NCBI GenBank assembly: GCA_900110395.1
Contig: FODP01000003.1
Coordinates: forward strand, 186,001-250,000
Length of the DNA: 64,000 bases
Direction: 5' to 3'
From: Rhodospirillales bacterium URHD0017
GTDB taxonomy: Bacteria; Pseudomonadota; Alphaproteobacteria; Reyranellales; Reyranellaceae
The position numbers and the translations under genes are program-made. Numbering within the stretch: position 1 is the stretch's first letter; each line of letters starts with the position of its first letter. The notes below the pieces were generated by a model. That model was not told the origin of the DNA. It saw only the letters and a list, made by a program, of their open reading frames with translations, and ran no database searches. Positions 41,368-50,660 of this stretch are shown here, piece after piece.

Positions 41368-42420
41368 TCACGGCAAGACAGCCGGATTCGCCGGACGAAG
41401 TCCCGGAATCGACGTCCGCACCTTCGCCAGAATGTCAGACCCGCCGCCGGTGATGTAGGCCGTCCGGCGGTCCGCCCCGCCCCAGCACAGGTTCGACGGC
41501 ATCGGCATGAACTTCCCCGGAATGGCGAGCTCGAAGACTTCCAGGATCTCGCCCTTGGGCGACACCACGGTCACCCCACCGTTGCAGAGCGGTGTCTTCC
41601 TGGGAAGAATCGTTACTGCATACACGTTGCCCTGCTCGTCGACCTTGATGGAATCGAGATCGCCTGTCATGGCGGCATTCAGCACGTATGCACCATCGAC
41701 GGTGGCGGGATTGGGCCGGATGCTGCCTGGCCCGTCGAGTTCCCAGTACAGCAGCTGCCGCCGGAAGGTCAGCGACACGTAGAGGCGGTCGCCGGCCGGC
41801 GAGAGCGCGATGCCGTTGGGGCCATCGAGCGGGAAGATCTTCTCACGGATGTACGATCCGTCGGTGTGCGCGTAGTAGACGCCGGTCGTGTCCTTGTCCC
41901 TTGCCCTGGACTTGCCGAAGTCGGCGATCCAGAACCCGCCCGCGCTGTCGAACACCAGGTCGTCCGGGCCGCGCAGCAGGGATCGCGACGGGAACTCCTT
42001 CGGCGCTCGCGGGCCGAGGCCCGACATGTCGGTGCCGATCGCGCACTCTGTGTAGAGCGTCTCGAGGCTGCCGGTGGCGAGGTCGAGCACCTGCACCGAT
42101 CCGCCACGGTAGTCCGCGGCCTGGTGCTCGCCCAACGAGATCAGCTGTCCATTGGGCAGCGGGAATTCCTTCCAGTCGAAACCGCCGTTGTTGGCGATGT
42201 AGACCCTGCCGTCGGGGCCGAAGGCGGCGCCGTTCGGCCCGCCGGGCACTTTCGCCACCAGCCCCTGCGAGCCGTCGGGCAGCACCTTGGTGAGGCATTG
42301 CTTCTTGATGTCGACCAGAAGGATCGTCCCATCGGGTGTGGCGATCGGCCCTTCGGAGAAGCCCAGGCCCTGACAGACCACCTCCAGCGTGGAAACATCG
42401 AAAATCGGCGGACTGCTCAT
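41368..42420 (-). CDS. SMP-30/gluconolactonase-type beta-propeller
   Basis: A 350-residue six-bladed propeller, starting MSSPPIFDVSTLEVVCQGLG. Metal-ligand motifs of the family are present: FSEGPIATPDGTILLVDI (Glu), GGPNGAAFGPDG and DGPNGIALSPAGDRLYV (Asn), and TGDLDSIKVDEQGNVY (Asp). It would hydrolyse a lactone or similar ester with a divalent metal. It lies 28 bases upstream of the catalase/cytochrome fusion on the same strand, so the two are probably co-expressed. The link between a lactonase and a peroxide-type heme enzyme is unexplained. Confidence 0.85.
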   Translation of the reverse strand: MSSPPIFDVSTLEVVCQGLGFSEGPIATPDGTILLVDIKKQCLTKVLPDGSQGLVAKVPGGPNGAAFGPDGRVYIANNGGFDWKEFPLPNGQLISLGEHQAADYRGGSVQVLDLATGSLETLYTECAIGTDMSGLGPRAPKEFPSRSLLRGPDDLVFDSAGGFWIADFGKSRARDKDTTGVYYAHTDGSYIREKIFPLDGPNGIALSPAGDRLYVSLTFRRQLLYWELDGPGSIRPNPATVDGAYVLNAAMTGDLDSIKVDEQGNVYAVTILPRKTPLCNGGVTVVSPKGEILEVFELAIPGKFMPMPSNLCWGGADRRTAYITGGGSDILAKVRTSIPGLRPANPAVLP

Positions 42421-42570
42421 GCTTGTACCGTTCGGGACGCTCGGGCCACTTAACCATGCCACCTTTGCGGGTGTCTCTGGCAATTTGTCCCCTCGACGCT
42501 GGTGCCAAGTTGTCGGCCGCAGCCGTTGGCGACAATAATGAGCAGAACGACCACAAAGACAGGGGGCACC

Positions 42571-43671
42571 ATGGGCGACTGGCCAGGCAACTCGACCGCG
42601 ATCGATGCCGAATGGCTCGACGGCGTCCTGCGCCGCAACGGCGTGCTGTCGGGCGCCAAGGTCGGCAGCGTCAGCGCTGCCGATCTCGGCGTGGGCGTCG
42701 GCATCATGGGCGAGGTGTCGCGGCTCTCGATCGGCTACGACGGCCCCGCGCCCGCGGCGCCCTCGAGCATCATCGCAAAGTTTCCGACGGCCGATCCGGT
42801 CAATCTCGGCGTCGCCCGCATGCTCTTCTTCTACCCGCGCGAGGTGGCCTTCTATACGCAGCTCGCGCAGCACTCGCCGATACGCACGCCCCGCCTGCTG
42901 CACGCCGAGCTCGACATGAGCGACCACAGCTTCGTGCTCCTGCTCGAGGACATGCGCGGCGCGACCCTGGGCGACCAGATCGCCGGCCTGACGCCGGCCC
43001 AGGCCGAGGCGGCGATAACGGCCATCGGACGCCTGCACGGCGCCTGGTGGGGCAAGGTCGACTCGGGCGGCATGGATGCGCTGTTCGATTTCGCCAATCC
43101 GCAATACGGAGCGGCCGTGCAAGCGGGCTACCAGGGCTTCCTGGCGCCGGCCTTGAGCAATTTTGCCGACTGCTACGGCGACTACACCAAGAAGACGGCG
43201 GAGCGCCTGGCGCCCGTCGCCGCGCGCGTCATCAAGGACCTGTCGTCAGGCGCACGCACTTTCGTGCATGGCGACTATCGTGCGGACAACCTGCTGTTCG
43301 GGCCGGGCCTGGGCGACGACGGCATCGCCGCCGTCGACTGGCAGATCTCCGGGCGCGGCGGGCCGCTGTACGACGTGGCCTACCTGATCTGCAACAGCAT
43401 CCCGACCGCGTACCGACAGCAGGCCGAAAAGACCCTGCTGCGCCGCTACCACGACACGCTGCTGCACATGGGCGTGCAAGGCTTCAGTTTCGATGACTGC
43501 TGGGAGGCCTACCGGTTCGCCGTGCTGTGCGGCCTGTTCGTCGCCGTCTTCACGTCGGGCGGCATGGACCTCGGCAATCAGCGGGGCCGCGACATGGTGC
43601 GCGCCGTGGCCCACCGCGTCGATGCCGCGGTCACCGAATTGCAGGTCGGCGATCTGCTTCCGGCCGCCTGA
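42571..43671 (+). CDS. aminoglycoside phosphotransferase-like kinase
   Basis: A 366-residue protein of the APH/ecdysteroid-kinase-like superfamily. The start MGDWPGNSTAIDAEWLDGVL follows CAGGGGGCACC. Features are the ATP-binding lysine region SSIIAKFPTADP, PREVAFYTQLA, the catalytic loop VHGDYRADNLLFG, and the metal motif AAVDWQISGRGGPLYDVAY. The family phosphorylates small molecules; antibiotic resistance should not be assumed. It abuts the convergent Baeyer-Villiger gene with no gap. Confidence 0.85.
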   Translation: MGDWPGNSTAIDAEWLDGVLRRNGVLSGAKVGSVSAADLGVGVGIMGEVSRLSIGYDGPAPAAPSSIIAKFPTADPVNLGVARMLFFYPREVAFYTQLAQHSPIRTPRLLHAELDMSDHSFVLLLEDMRGATLGDQIAGLTPAQAEAAITAIGRLHGAWWGKVDSGGMDALFDFANPQYGAAVQAGYQGFLAPALSNFADCYGDYTKKTAERLAPVAARVIKDLSSGARTFVHGDYRADNLLFGPGLGDDGIAAVDWQISGRGGPLYDVAYLICNSIPTAYRQQAEKTLLRRYHDTLLHMGVQGFSFDDCWEAYRFAVLCGLFVAVFTSGGMDLGNQRGRDMVRAVAHRVDAAVTELQVGDLLPAA

Positions 43672-45270
43672 TCACGCATCGTCGAACTTCAGCTCCCGGT
43701 ACCCGCCGGCTGCGACATCGCCGGTGCGTTTGCGGTATTCGACCGCGCCGCCGTAGTAGCCCAGCACGCGCCGCACCTGGCGGCCTTCGACGTTGCGGTT
43801 GACGCCGGTCTGCCAGGAGTTGATCTCGCTGAACAGCAGGCCCTCGACCGCCTGCTCGACCTCGGCGACCCATGCCGCCACTTCTTCCGTGCGCGTCTCG
43901 ACGCGCGACAGGCCGTGGTCGTGCATGAACTTCACGAGGCCGGTCAGCCAGTCGACGATCTCCTCGATGTTGCGCGGGATGTTGCCGCGCGCGGTGTGCG
44001 GGCCCAGCACCATCAGCATGTTGGGGAAGCCCTCGGCCATCACGCCGAGGAAGGTCTTGGGCATCCCCTTCCAGTCGTCCTTGAGCCGCCGGCCGCCCGG
44101 CCCGACGATGTCGATGCGGTCGTAGGGCCCGGTGACGCCGTCGAAGCCCGTGGCGTAGATCAGGATGTCGAAGGCGAAATCCTCGGCGCTGGTCAAAAGG
44201 CCGCGCGGCGTGATGCGCTCGATCGGCGTCTCGTTGATGTCGACCAGCCGCACGTTGTCCTGATTGTAGACTTCGAAGTAACGGGTCTCGAGCGGCAGCC
44301 GGCGCGTGCCGAAGCCGTGGTCCTTGGGGATCAGCTTGTCGGCGACCCTGGGATCGCGCACCCGCTCGCGGATCTTCCTGGCCATGAAGGCGCTGGCGAG
44401 CTCGTTGGCCTTCTTGTCGGTCAGAACGTCGGCGAAGTTGCCGACCCAGATGCCGAAGCCCGGCTCGCCGTAGAGCTTCTCCCAGAACGCCTCGCGTTCC
44501 TCGGCCGAGACTTCCAGCGCCTTGCGCGGATCGGTCTGGTGGATGAAGCAGGTGCTGGTCTGCCGGCAGCGCTCGAAGATCTCGGCGTAGGACGCCTTGA
44601 TCTTCTTCTGCTCCTCCGCGGTGATGCGCCGGTTGTGCAGGGGCGCCGCCCAGTTGGGCGTGCGCTGGAACACCGTGAGATGGCCGACCTCGGCGGCGAT
44701 GGTCTGGATGACCTGGATGGCGGTGGCCCCGGTGCCGATGATGCCGACGCGCTTGCCGGCCAGCGACACGCCTTGGCGCGGCCAGCGCGAGGTGTGGAAC
44801 GCCTGTCCGGCAAAACTCTCGCGGCCGGGAATGTTGGGCAGCGTGTAGGCCGAGAGCGGCCCCAGCGCCGTGATCAGGAGCCTGGCACTCGCCCGCTCGC
44901 CATTCTCGAGGGTGATCGTCCAGCGATCGCCCGCCTCGTCGAAGCGTGCCGCTACGACACGGCAGCCGAACCGGATGTCCCGCCGCAGGTCGAACTTGTT
45001 GGCCACATGGTTGAGATAGCGCAAGGTGTCGGGCTGGGCGGCGAAGTGTTCCGGCCACTCCCACTCCTGCAGGAGCTCTTCGGAGAAGGAATAGCCGTAG
45101 GACCAGCTCTCCGAATCGAAGCGCGCGCCGGGATAGCGGTTCCAGTACCAGGTGCCGCCGACATCGGTGCCGGCTTCGAAGACTTTTGCGCGAAGACCGA
45201 GCCCGCGCAGCCGGTGGAGCTGGTACAGGCCGGCGACGCCGGCGCCGATGATGATGACGTCCTGATCCAT
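43672..45270 (-). CDS. Baeyer-Villiger-type flavin monooxygenase
   Basis: A 532-residue class B flavoprotein monooxygenase. FAD motif VIIIGAGVAGLYQLHRLRG is followed by GGTWYWNRYPGARFDSES. The BVMO fingerprint FxGxxxHxxxWP appears as FAGQAFHTSRWP near residue 160. The NADPH motif is VGIIGTGATAIQVIQ. It inserts oxygen next to a ketone, giving an ester or lactone, as in cyclohexanone and steroid monooxygenases. Length and motifs are complete. Confidence 0.92.
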   Translation of the reverse strand: MDQDVIIIGAGVAGLYQLHRLRGLGLRAKVFEAGTDVGGTWYWNRYPGARFDSESWSYGYSFSEELLQEWEWPEHFAAQPDTLRYLNHVANKFDLRRDIRFGCRVVAARFDEAGDRWTITLENGERASARLLITALGPLSAYTLPNIPGRESFAGQAFHTSRWPRQGVSLAGKRVGIIGTGATAIQVIQTIAAEVGHLTVFQRTPNWAAPLHNRRITAEEQKKIKASYAEIFERCRQTSTCFIHQTDPRKALEVSAEEREAFWEKLYGEPGFGIWVGNFADVLTDKKANELASAFMARKIRERVRDPRVADKLIPKDHGFGTRRLPLETRYFEVYNQDNVRLVDINETPIERITPRGLLTSAEDFAFDILIYATGFDGVTGPYDRIDIVGPGGRRLKDDWKGMPKTFLGVMAEGFPNMLMVLGPHTARGNIPRNIEEIVDWLTGLVKFMHDHGLSRVETRTEEVAAWVAEVEQAVEGLLFSEINSWQTGVNRNVEGRQVRRVLGYYGGAVEYRKRTGDVAAGGYRELKFDDA

Positions 45271-45393
45271 TCATCGATCATAGGTGACATGCCCTGCGGC
45301 AGTCGCCAGCGACGTGGCTTTGTTTTCGCCGGGCGGGACATCCGTCCACGCCCGGCCGTGCGGGCCGGGCGTGGAGGATCGTCTGGAGGCGGG

Positions 45394-46353
45394 TTACCAG
45401 AACCGTCGCGAGCCGAACAGCACCACCAGCGTGCGCTCGTCGCGATGACGGGCACCCAGCGCCGCACCGGCACAGGCCGCCGCCGCGCCGATGGCCATCG
45501 TCGCCGCAGCGAGGAAGCCCGCGATCAGCGCGGCCTTGCGTGCCTTGTCGGCGGCGTCGCGCGCCTTCTGCTCGGCGGCCTTCAGCTCGGTGAAGGCCTC
45601 GTCGACACGCTTCTCGGCGTCGGCCTGTGGCAGGCCGGTGCGCTGGCTGACCAGGCTCGCAAGCGTGGCGCGATCGCGCGCGTCGAGCTGCGGGTTGTTG
45701 GCGTTGGCCGCGAAGGCGCGCGCGATCGGCGCCGCGAGGTCGGCACGCGAGCCGGCCGCCGGTCCCATCCCGGTCCCGCCAGCCGGTGTGGCCGCGCCGC
45801 CCGGCGCCGGCGCCAGCAGGCGGTCGACGGCGTAGTCGGTCGGCTGCGTCGAGAGCTGCGGTAGCGCCCCCGGGGTCTGCGGATTGGCCGCGGCACCGGC
45901 AACGCCGGCCGAGGCGACCGCCGTAGTGGCGCCGACCGCGGTCTTCAGCACCGCGCTCACGCCCGACAGCGCGAACACCGCGCCCAGCACGACGCCCAGC
46001 GCCCACACCGCGAAGCCGTGGCCACCGTCGCGGAAGTGGCTCTCGACGGTGTCGCTGGTCACCCACGGCGTGCGCAGGCGACCGGCGAGATAGCCGCCGG
46101 TGGCGAAGCTCGCGACATGGACCAGGCAGGCGTAGAGGCCCGCCAGCACCGCCAGCGCCTTGGCCGAGAGGCCGGCGTAAGGCTGCGCGGAGGTGACGGA
46201 AAGGCCGAGCGCGCCGCCGAAGGTCATCAGCACGATCATGATGGCAAGCGCGCCCAGGGTGCCGACGATGATCGGTCCCCACTCGACATAGCGCCCGGCC
46301 GGCAGGTCGGTGGCGACGACGGATGCGTCGGTAGTGGTGGTGACGACAGCCAT
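45394..46353 (-). CDS. four-helix membrane protein with Gly/Ala-rich core
   Basis: A 319-residue inner-membrane protein. Three helices lie in the first 140 residues (GPIIVGTLGALAIMIVLM, LAGLYACLVHVASFATGG, ALGVVLGAVFALSGVSA). A long Ala/Pro/Gly-rich soluble region and an amphipathic helical part follow (DADTEKRVDE-like AEKRVDEAFTELKAAEQKAR). A last helix (AGFLAAATMAIGAAAACA) completes it. It resembles rhizobial membrane proteins of unknown role. GGGAGGA precedes the ATG, and this ribosome site overlaps the end of the upstream 24-codon gene. Confidence 0.7.
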   Translation of the reverse strand: MAVVTTTTDASVVATDLPAGRYVEWGPIIVGTLGALAIMIVLMTFGGALGLSVTSAQPYAGLSAKALAVLAGLYACLVHVASFATGGYLAGRLRTPWVTSDTVESHFRDGGHGFAVWALGVVLGAVFALSGVSAVLKTAVGATTAVASAGVAGAAANPQTPGALPQLSTQPTDYAVDRLLAPAPGGAATPAGGTGMGPAAGSRADLAAPIARAFAANANNPQLDARDRATLASLVSQRTGLPQADAEKRVDEAFTELKAAEQKARDAADKARKAALIAGFLAAATMAIGAAAACAGAALGARHRDERTLVVLFGSRRFW

Positions 46354-46364
46354 GATGTCCTCCC

Positions 46365-46439
46365 TCAGCGCAGGCCGATGACGGACAGGATGAACATGAC
46401 GACGACGACCAAACCGACAAGATAGATGATGGCGTTCAT
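46365..46439 (-). CDS. 24-residue membrane microprotein
   Basis: MNAIIYLVGLVVVVMFILSV followed by IGLR and a stop is one membrane-spanning helix and nothing else. The ATG is preceded by AAGAGG at good spacing, and the stop lies 11 bases before the next ATG. This supports a translated, coupled two-gene operon with the 319-residue membrane protein. It may be a subunit or modulator of that protein. Confidence rests on context. Confidence 0.6.
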   Translation of the reverse strand: MNAIIYLVGLVVVVMFILSVIGLR

Positions 46440-46594
46440 TGCAACCTCTTGGTTCGCTAAGGGACCATGAACGTGCATGTGCAACGAAGGGTTCCCAAAA
46501 GCGGCGGCCGTCCGATAACGGACGAAAAGAATCACAACAGCCGGCTTTTCGCATCGCCGTCGCAACCGGTGCGCCGCCAGCGCTTTGATAAGCA

Positions 46595-46972
46595 ATGGCA
46601 CGGCTCGACTGGATGACCTTTCTCGCCCACCATCCGAAGGCGCATCTGCTGGCCGCGCCTGTGCCTGATCCCAGCCCCAGCGTGCTGAAGCGGCTGCGCC
46701 GGCTGATGCAGGCGCTGATCGATGGCGAGGCGCCGGTCGGGGACTACGCCACGGCGATCGTGCGCGACCGCGACGTCACCGAGATCCAGTGCGGCTTCGC
46801 CGACCGCGCCGACGCCGATCGCGTCGCCAAGCAGTTGGGGGCGAGGTCCGTGGCGGCGAGCGGCGACTGGCTGAGCGAGCGCACCCTCAGGCTCGATGAG
46901 CAGGCCGAGCTTGCGCTCGAGCGCAAGGCGGCACGTCCGCGAAGCGGCCTACACCAGCCAGCCGTGTCCTGA
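46595..46972 (+). CDS. conserved hypothetical cytoplasmic protein
   Basis: A 125-residue protein starting MARLDWMTFLAHHPKAHLLA. It has a central alpha/beta-looking region (DYATAIVRDRDVTEIQCGFA) and a basic tail. No signal peptide or membrane helix is seen, and the family is not recognised. Its last 24 bases overlap the 3' end of the convergent protease gene. The ribosome site is weak, so the start is uncertain. Confidence 0.5.
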   Translation: MARLDWMTFLAHHPKAHLLAAPVPDPSPSVLKRLRRLMQALIDGEAPVGDYATAIVRDRDVTEIQCGFADRADADRVAKQLGARSVAASGDWLSERTLRLDEQAELALERKAARPRSGLHQPAVS

Positions 46973-49863
46973 AGCGCTGGTGAAATCGAGGCTGAACACC
47001 AGGTCGTTGTAGTCGCGGTCGCCGCCGCCGGACATGTCCTCGAAACCCCAGGTGTTCAGGCCGTAGTTCCACAAATGGCCGACATGCCGGCCGCCGACCG
47101 TCTCGTTGCCTTGGGCAACCCCCCAGAACACGGCGCCGGTGGTGTTGTTCATGAGCTTGAAGGCGATGATGTCGCCGGCATCGACGTTGCGCAGGCCGGC
47201 GTGCTCCAGGTTGCCGTAGCCCGGCCCGGCGAGCGACGTGCCGCCGGTGGTGAGCTGGTAGGCGCGGCCCTGCGCCGCCCCGGCATAGGCCGCGTCCCCC
47301 GGCCGGAGGCCGCCAATGGCGCCGTCGAGATCGTCGACGCGGTAGAAGCTCAAGGCCACGTTGTTCTCACCGTTTTGACGCACGCGCACGATGGCGATGG
47401 TGTCGTCGGCGGCGCCCGCCGTCTCGGCCACCGCCGCCGGTCGGGCGACGCGCAGCGCGCCGGTGGTCGTCTGGAAGTCGGCGAAGCCGAACTGGTCGGT
47501 GAGCCGCGCCGACCAGGCTTCGGCATGGCTGCCGTCGATGGTCACCGCCAGTTTCTCGCCGGCGCCCAGCACCGTGTCGCCCAGGTTGCCCTGGCCGTAC
47601 TTGTCGAACAGGCGCACCAGGTTGGGGTCGAAGTCGTCCTGCAGCACCTGCAGCGCCAGCCGGCTGGTCCAGGCGAATTGCGCCGTGGCCGCACTCGCGA
47701 AGGTGAAGCCCTCGGCCCCCTCGGAGAAGTGCACGGTGGCGCCGTTGCCCGACATGGTCTGCAGCAGCAGGCTCTGGTCGGCGCCGCTGGTCCAGCCGCT
47801 GCTCGCGCTGCCCGAGATGATCGGATCCTCGTCGAAGAAGTACTGCGCGTGGCCGATCGCCGTCAGGGTGCGCGCCAGCAGCGTGCCATTGGGCGAGCCC
47901 AGCCCGGTCGTGAGGTCGTAGCCCGGGCCGGCATAGTAGCCGTGGCCGGTCGGCACGATCTGCTGGCCGCCCGCGTCGTAGACGTCGCCGGTCGCGTTGC
48001 CGTTCAGATACGAGGAGACGTTGTTGCCCACCGTCACGTCGTTGAACGAACCCGGCGCGATGGCCGCCGCCACATAGAGAAGGTCGGTCATGTAGCCGAG
48101 CTTGGGCAGGCCCTGATCGGCGAAGATAGCGTTGACCTGCACGGCGAGCGACGCCCAGAACGGCGTGGCAGCACTGGTGCCGCCGTCGGGCCCGGTGCCG
48201 ACGAAGTTCGAGTTCGGCACCGTATAGAAGAGGTTGCCGCCAGCCGGGGCGGCGACATCGGGCACGCCGCGGCCGTGGGCGTCGGTGCCGTCGGTGGTCG
48301 TGGGCGGCGTGAGATGCAGCAAGGCGTCCTGGTACCAGGGCATCGGCCGCGTGAAGTCGACGCCGCCGTTGCCGGCATCGCTGCCGGTGTAGTTGCTGCC
48401 GAAGTTGCCAGGCGTCCAGGTGCCGTTGGCATTGAGGACTGGCACGCCGTCGACGACGTAGTGGTTCCACGTCGTCTCGACGAACCAGTCGTTGCTGTTG
48501 GCCACCGGCATGGCGGTGAGCCCGCCCTGCACGAGCTCCCACAGCATTGCGACGTTGCCCTGGATGGCCGGGTTGAAGACGTCGGTCAGCGAGCTGTCGG
48601 CGGCGGCATACTGCTCGAGGCTGAGCGAGCTGCCGCCGACGACGACGCCGTAGGGGCTCGAGCGGGTGTTGCTGACGCTCTCGCCGCCGGTCGCCAACGC
48701 ATAGCTCGAGCCGCCGTCGCCAGCCGAGGAGAAAACCGAGATGTTCTTCAGCGCCGCATCGATGAAGAGCTCGCGCGCCGCCAGCATGAAGGGCGATTGC
48801 GGATGCGGCAGGTCGGTCGAGAACTTGTAGGACGACGATACGACCGACGGATGGTTGACCTGGTCCCAGATCGCCGATTGGTAGGCGGTGAAGGCATCGG
48901 ACTGCGCGCCGAGATTGCCGCCTGAGCCGGCATAGAGAATGAGCGTGCTGTTGGGATTGACCGCCGTCGCGACGCCGACATCGAGCGCTCGCTCGCTCGA
49001 GCCGCCGCCGGCGATCGTGGTCGACGAGAAGCCGCCGCCTTCGACGCCGATCACGGTGACGTTGGCGTCGAGGAGGACGGCGCTGCGATAGCCGCCGACG
49101 AGCTGCGCCAGGGTCTGGCCAGGACTGGGCGAGTAGTCGCCCGCGCCCGGCTCGACCAAGCCGATCGCCTCGGTCGGGACGTTCTTACCGTGCAGAGGAA
49201 AGTTGTAGTACTCGGCCATCTGCTGCGGGGTGACCGACGGGGCGAGCTTGGCCTCGCCGTTGCCCGGGCCCTGAATGCCCGGGGTGAGCGGCGCCGACGG
49301 GCCGCTGCTGGCGTTGGGCACGACGCTGCCGATCTTGGTGGTGTCGAACCACAGGCCGACAACGCGAGGCTCGCGAGATTGTCGGGCAGCGACAGCGAGC
49401 CGTTCCAGAACAGCGTTCCGTCGTTGTGCTTGCCCGTCGCCATCAGCGAGGTGCCGAACAGGCTCTGGAAGCCGTCGACGTTGCCCTCGACGGTGACCTG
49501 GACCCAGAGCGTGCGCGATTCCCACGACGAGACGTAGCCGCTGCCGTTGCCCGGCGTCGCCAGTGAATCGACGGTGACGACGCCGGTCGGCAGGTTCGCC
49601 GCCACCTGGTCGTAGTTGTCCTTGTGCGCGCCGTAGGTGGTCCACAGCGTGCCGGCATCGTTCAGCGCATCGAGCTGCTTCTGGCGCGAGCCCCAGTTCG
49701 CGTCGAGCAACGGCGTGGGATCGTGAGCGCGCTCCATGATCAGCGCGACGTTCAGCGTGGAGCTCGTGACCGCGTTGCCCGTTGGCATCGGGCCCTGGCC
49801 GTAGCCGCTGTCGTAGAAGCTGTTGTAGTCGAGGAAGGTCGAGTACGGCAGCGGGCTGGTCAT
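46949..49863 (-). pseudogene. S53 (sedolisin/kumamolisin) peptidase, single-base frameshift
   Basis: The gene begins at 49863 (MTSPLPYSTFLDYNSFYDSG) with a pro-kumamolisin activation domain. The frame breaks near 49361-49366: SLPDNLASL stops aligning and VVGLWFDTTKIGSVV resumes one base out. Restoring one G gives exactly 972 codons. The protease domain keeps Glu and Asp in SSERALDVGVA, Ser in GTSAATPFWASLAV, the oxyanion Asp in FSSAGDGGSSY and the calcium-site YDLTTGLGSPNG. The C-terminus is a DUF4114-type domain (GFEDMSGGGDRDYNDLVFSL). Whether the shift is real or a sequencing error is open. Confidence 0.85.
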
Positions 49864-50053
49864 GGCTACGCTCTTCGAGGGAATCCCTATTACTTCGTTG
49901 GGAATGCAGAAATCAAGCGCCAACCGCCGGATTGCCTAAACCATTGTAACAAATTGATATTTCTCCTTCCCAGGCGGCAGCATTTCCGCCGCCAGCCGCG
50001 CCGAGGGCGGCGCGTGCTTCGAGATCTGCTGCCCACGGGAGAAAATGATGACG

Positions 50054-50428
50054 CTAGTCGCGCGGCTGGGCGTCGAGCCAGTTGCGCGCCCGCGTCGGGC
50101 TGTCGAAGAACTTCATCGGCCGGTCGGCCAGCGCCAGCGCTCCCAGCACGCGGGCAAACGGTTCGGTCTGGTCGTGATTGGCAATGATGGCGAGCGCGCC
50201 GACCTTGCCGAGGCTGTGATGGGAGCGGATCTCGGCGGTGACCATGAGCAGTTCCTGCGCGCTCATCGAGGAGGTCCCGGCGCGGCCGTCGAACAGCTTG
50301 CGATAGCCCGTGACCTTCGCGCCGGACAGCGCACGCAGGAACGCCATGGCGTCGCCGAGCGGCACGTCCCCTTCGGCTACGGCGGAGACGAGTTCGGCTC
50401 GCGAATCGATGATCCAGTAGAGCGGCAT
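50054..50428 (-). CDS. STAS/SpoIIAA-like hypothetical protein
   Basis: A 124-residue protein starting MPLYWIIDSRAELVSAVAEG. An alternating strand-helix pattern (VTGYRKLFDGRAGTSSMSAQ, then KVGALAIIANHDQTEPFARV and MKFFDSPTRARNWLD) fits the SpoIIAA-like fold found in many alphaproteobacterial small proteins. Its upstream spacer is shared with the divergent metalloprotease. Its function is unknown. The start is chosen by family style, since the ribosome site is weak. Confidence 0.5.
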   Translation of the reverse strand: MPLYWIIDSRAELVSAVAEGDVPLGDAMAFLRALSGAKVTGYRKLFDGRAGTSSMSAQELLMVTAEIRSHHSLGKVGALAIIANHDQTEPFARVLGALALADRPMKFFDSPTRARNWLDAQPRD

Positions 50429-50660
50429 GGGCACGCTATTCAGCATCAACCGTGCAGGCGCGCGCCAGCGGATTTGTATGATTTGTTGTGGGATGAGACG
50501 CGCGGTCAAGGCATTCGGGACGCACAGTCAAACGCACGATGCGTGAAATCGCTACAACAACCGTGGGCAAGCGGTCTCTGTCTTGACGCCGGCCATCCAT
50601 TGTGGCCTTTGACGCCTTCCGTCAGCCCAATCGTGCCGCAAGCGTGTCTGGAGTCTGACG

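Noticed and set aside
42571..43671. An antibiotic-resistance aminoglycoside kinase.
   Set aside because: Only the superfamily fold is supported; the gene lies among catabolic genes and lacks close likeness to known resistance enzymes.
49355..49370. Programmed ribosomal frameshifting in the S53 protease.
   Set aside because: No slippery heptamer or downstream structure specific to the site is seen; a one-base loss explains the data.
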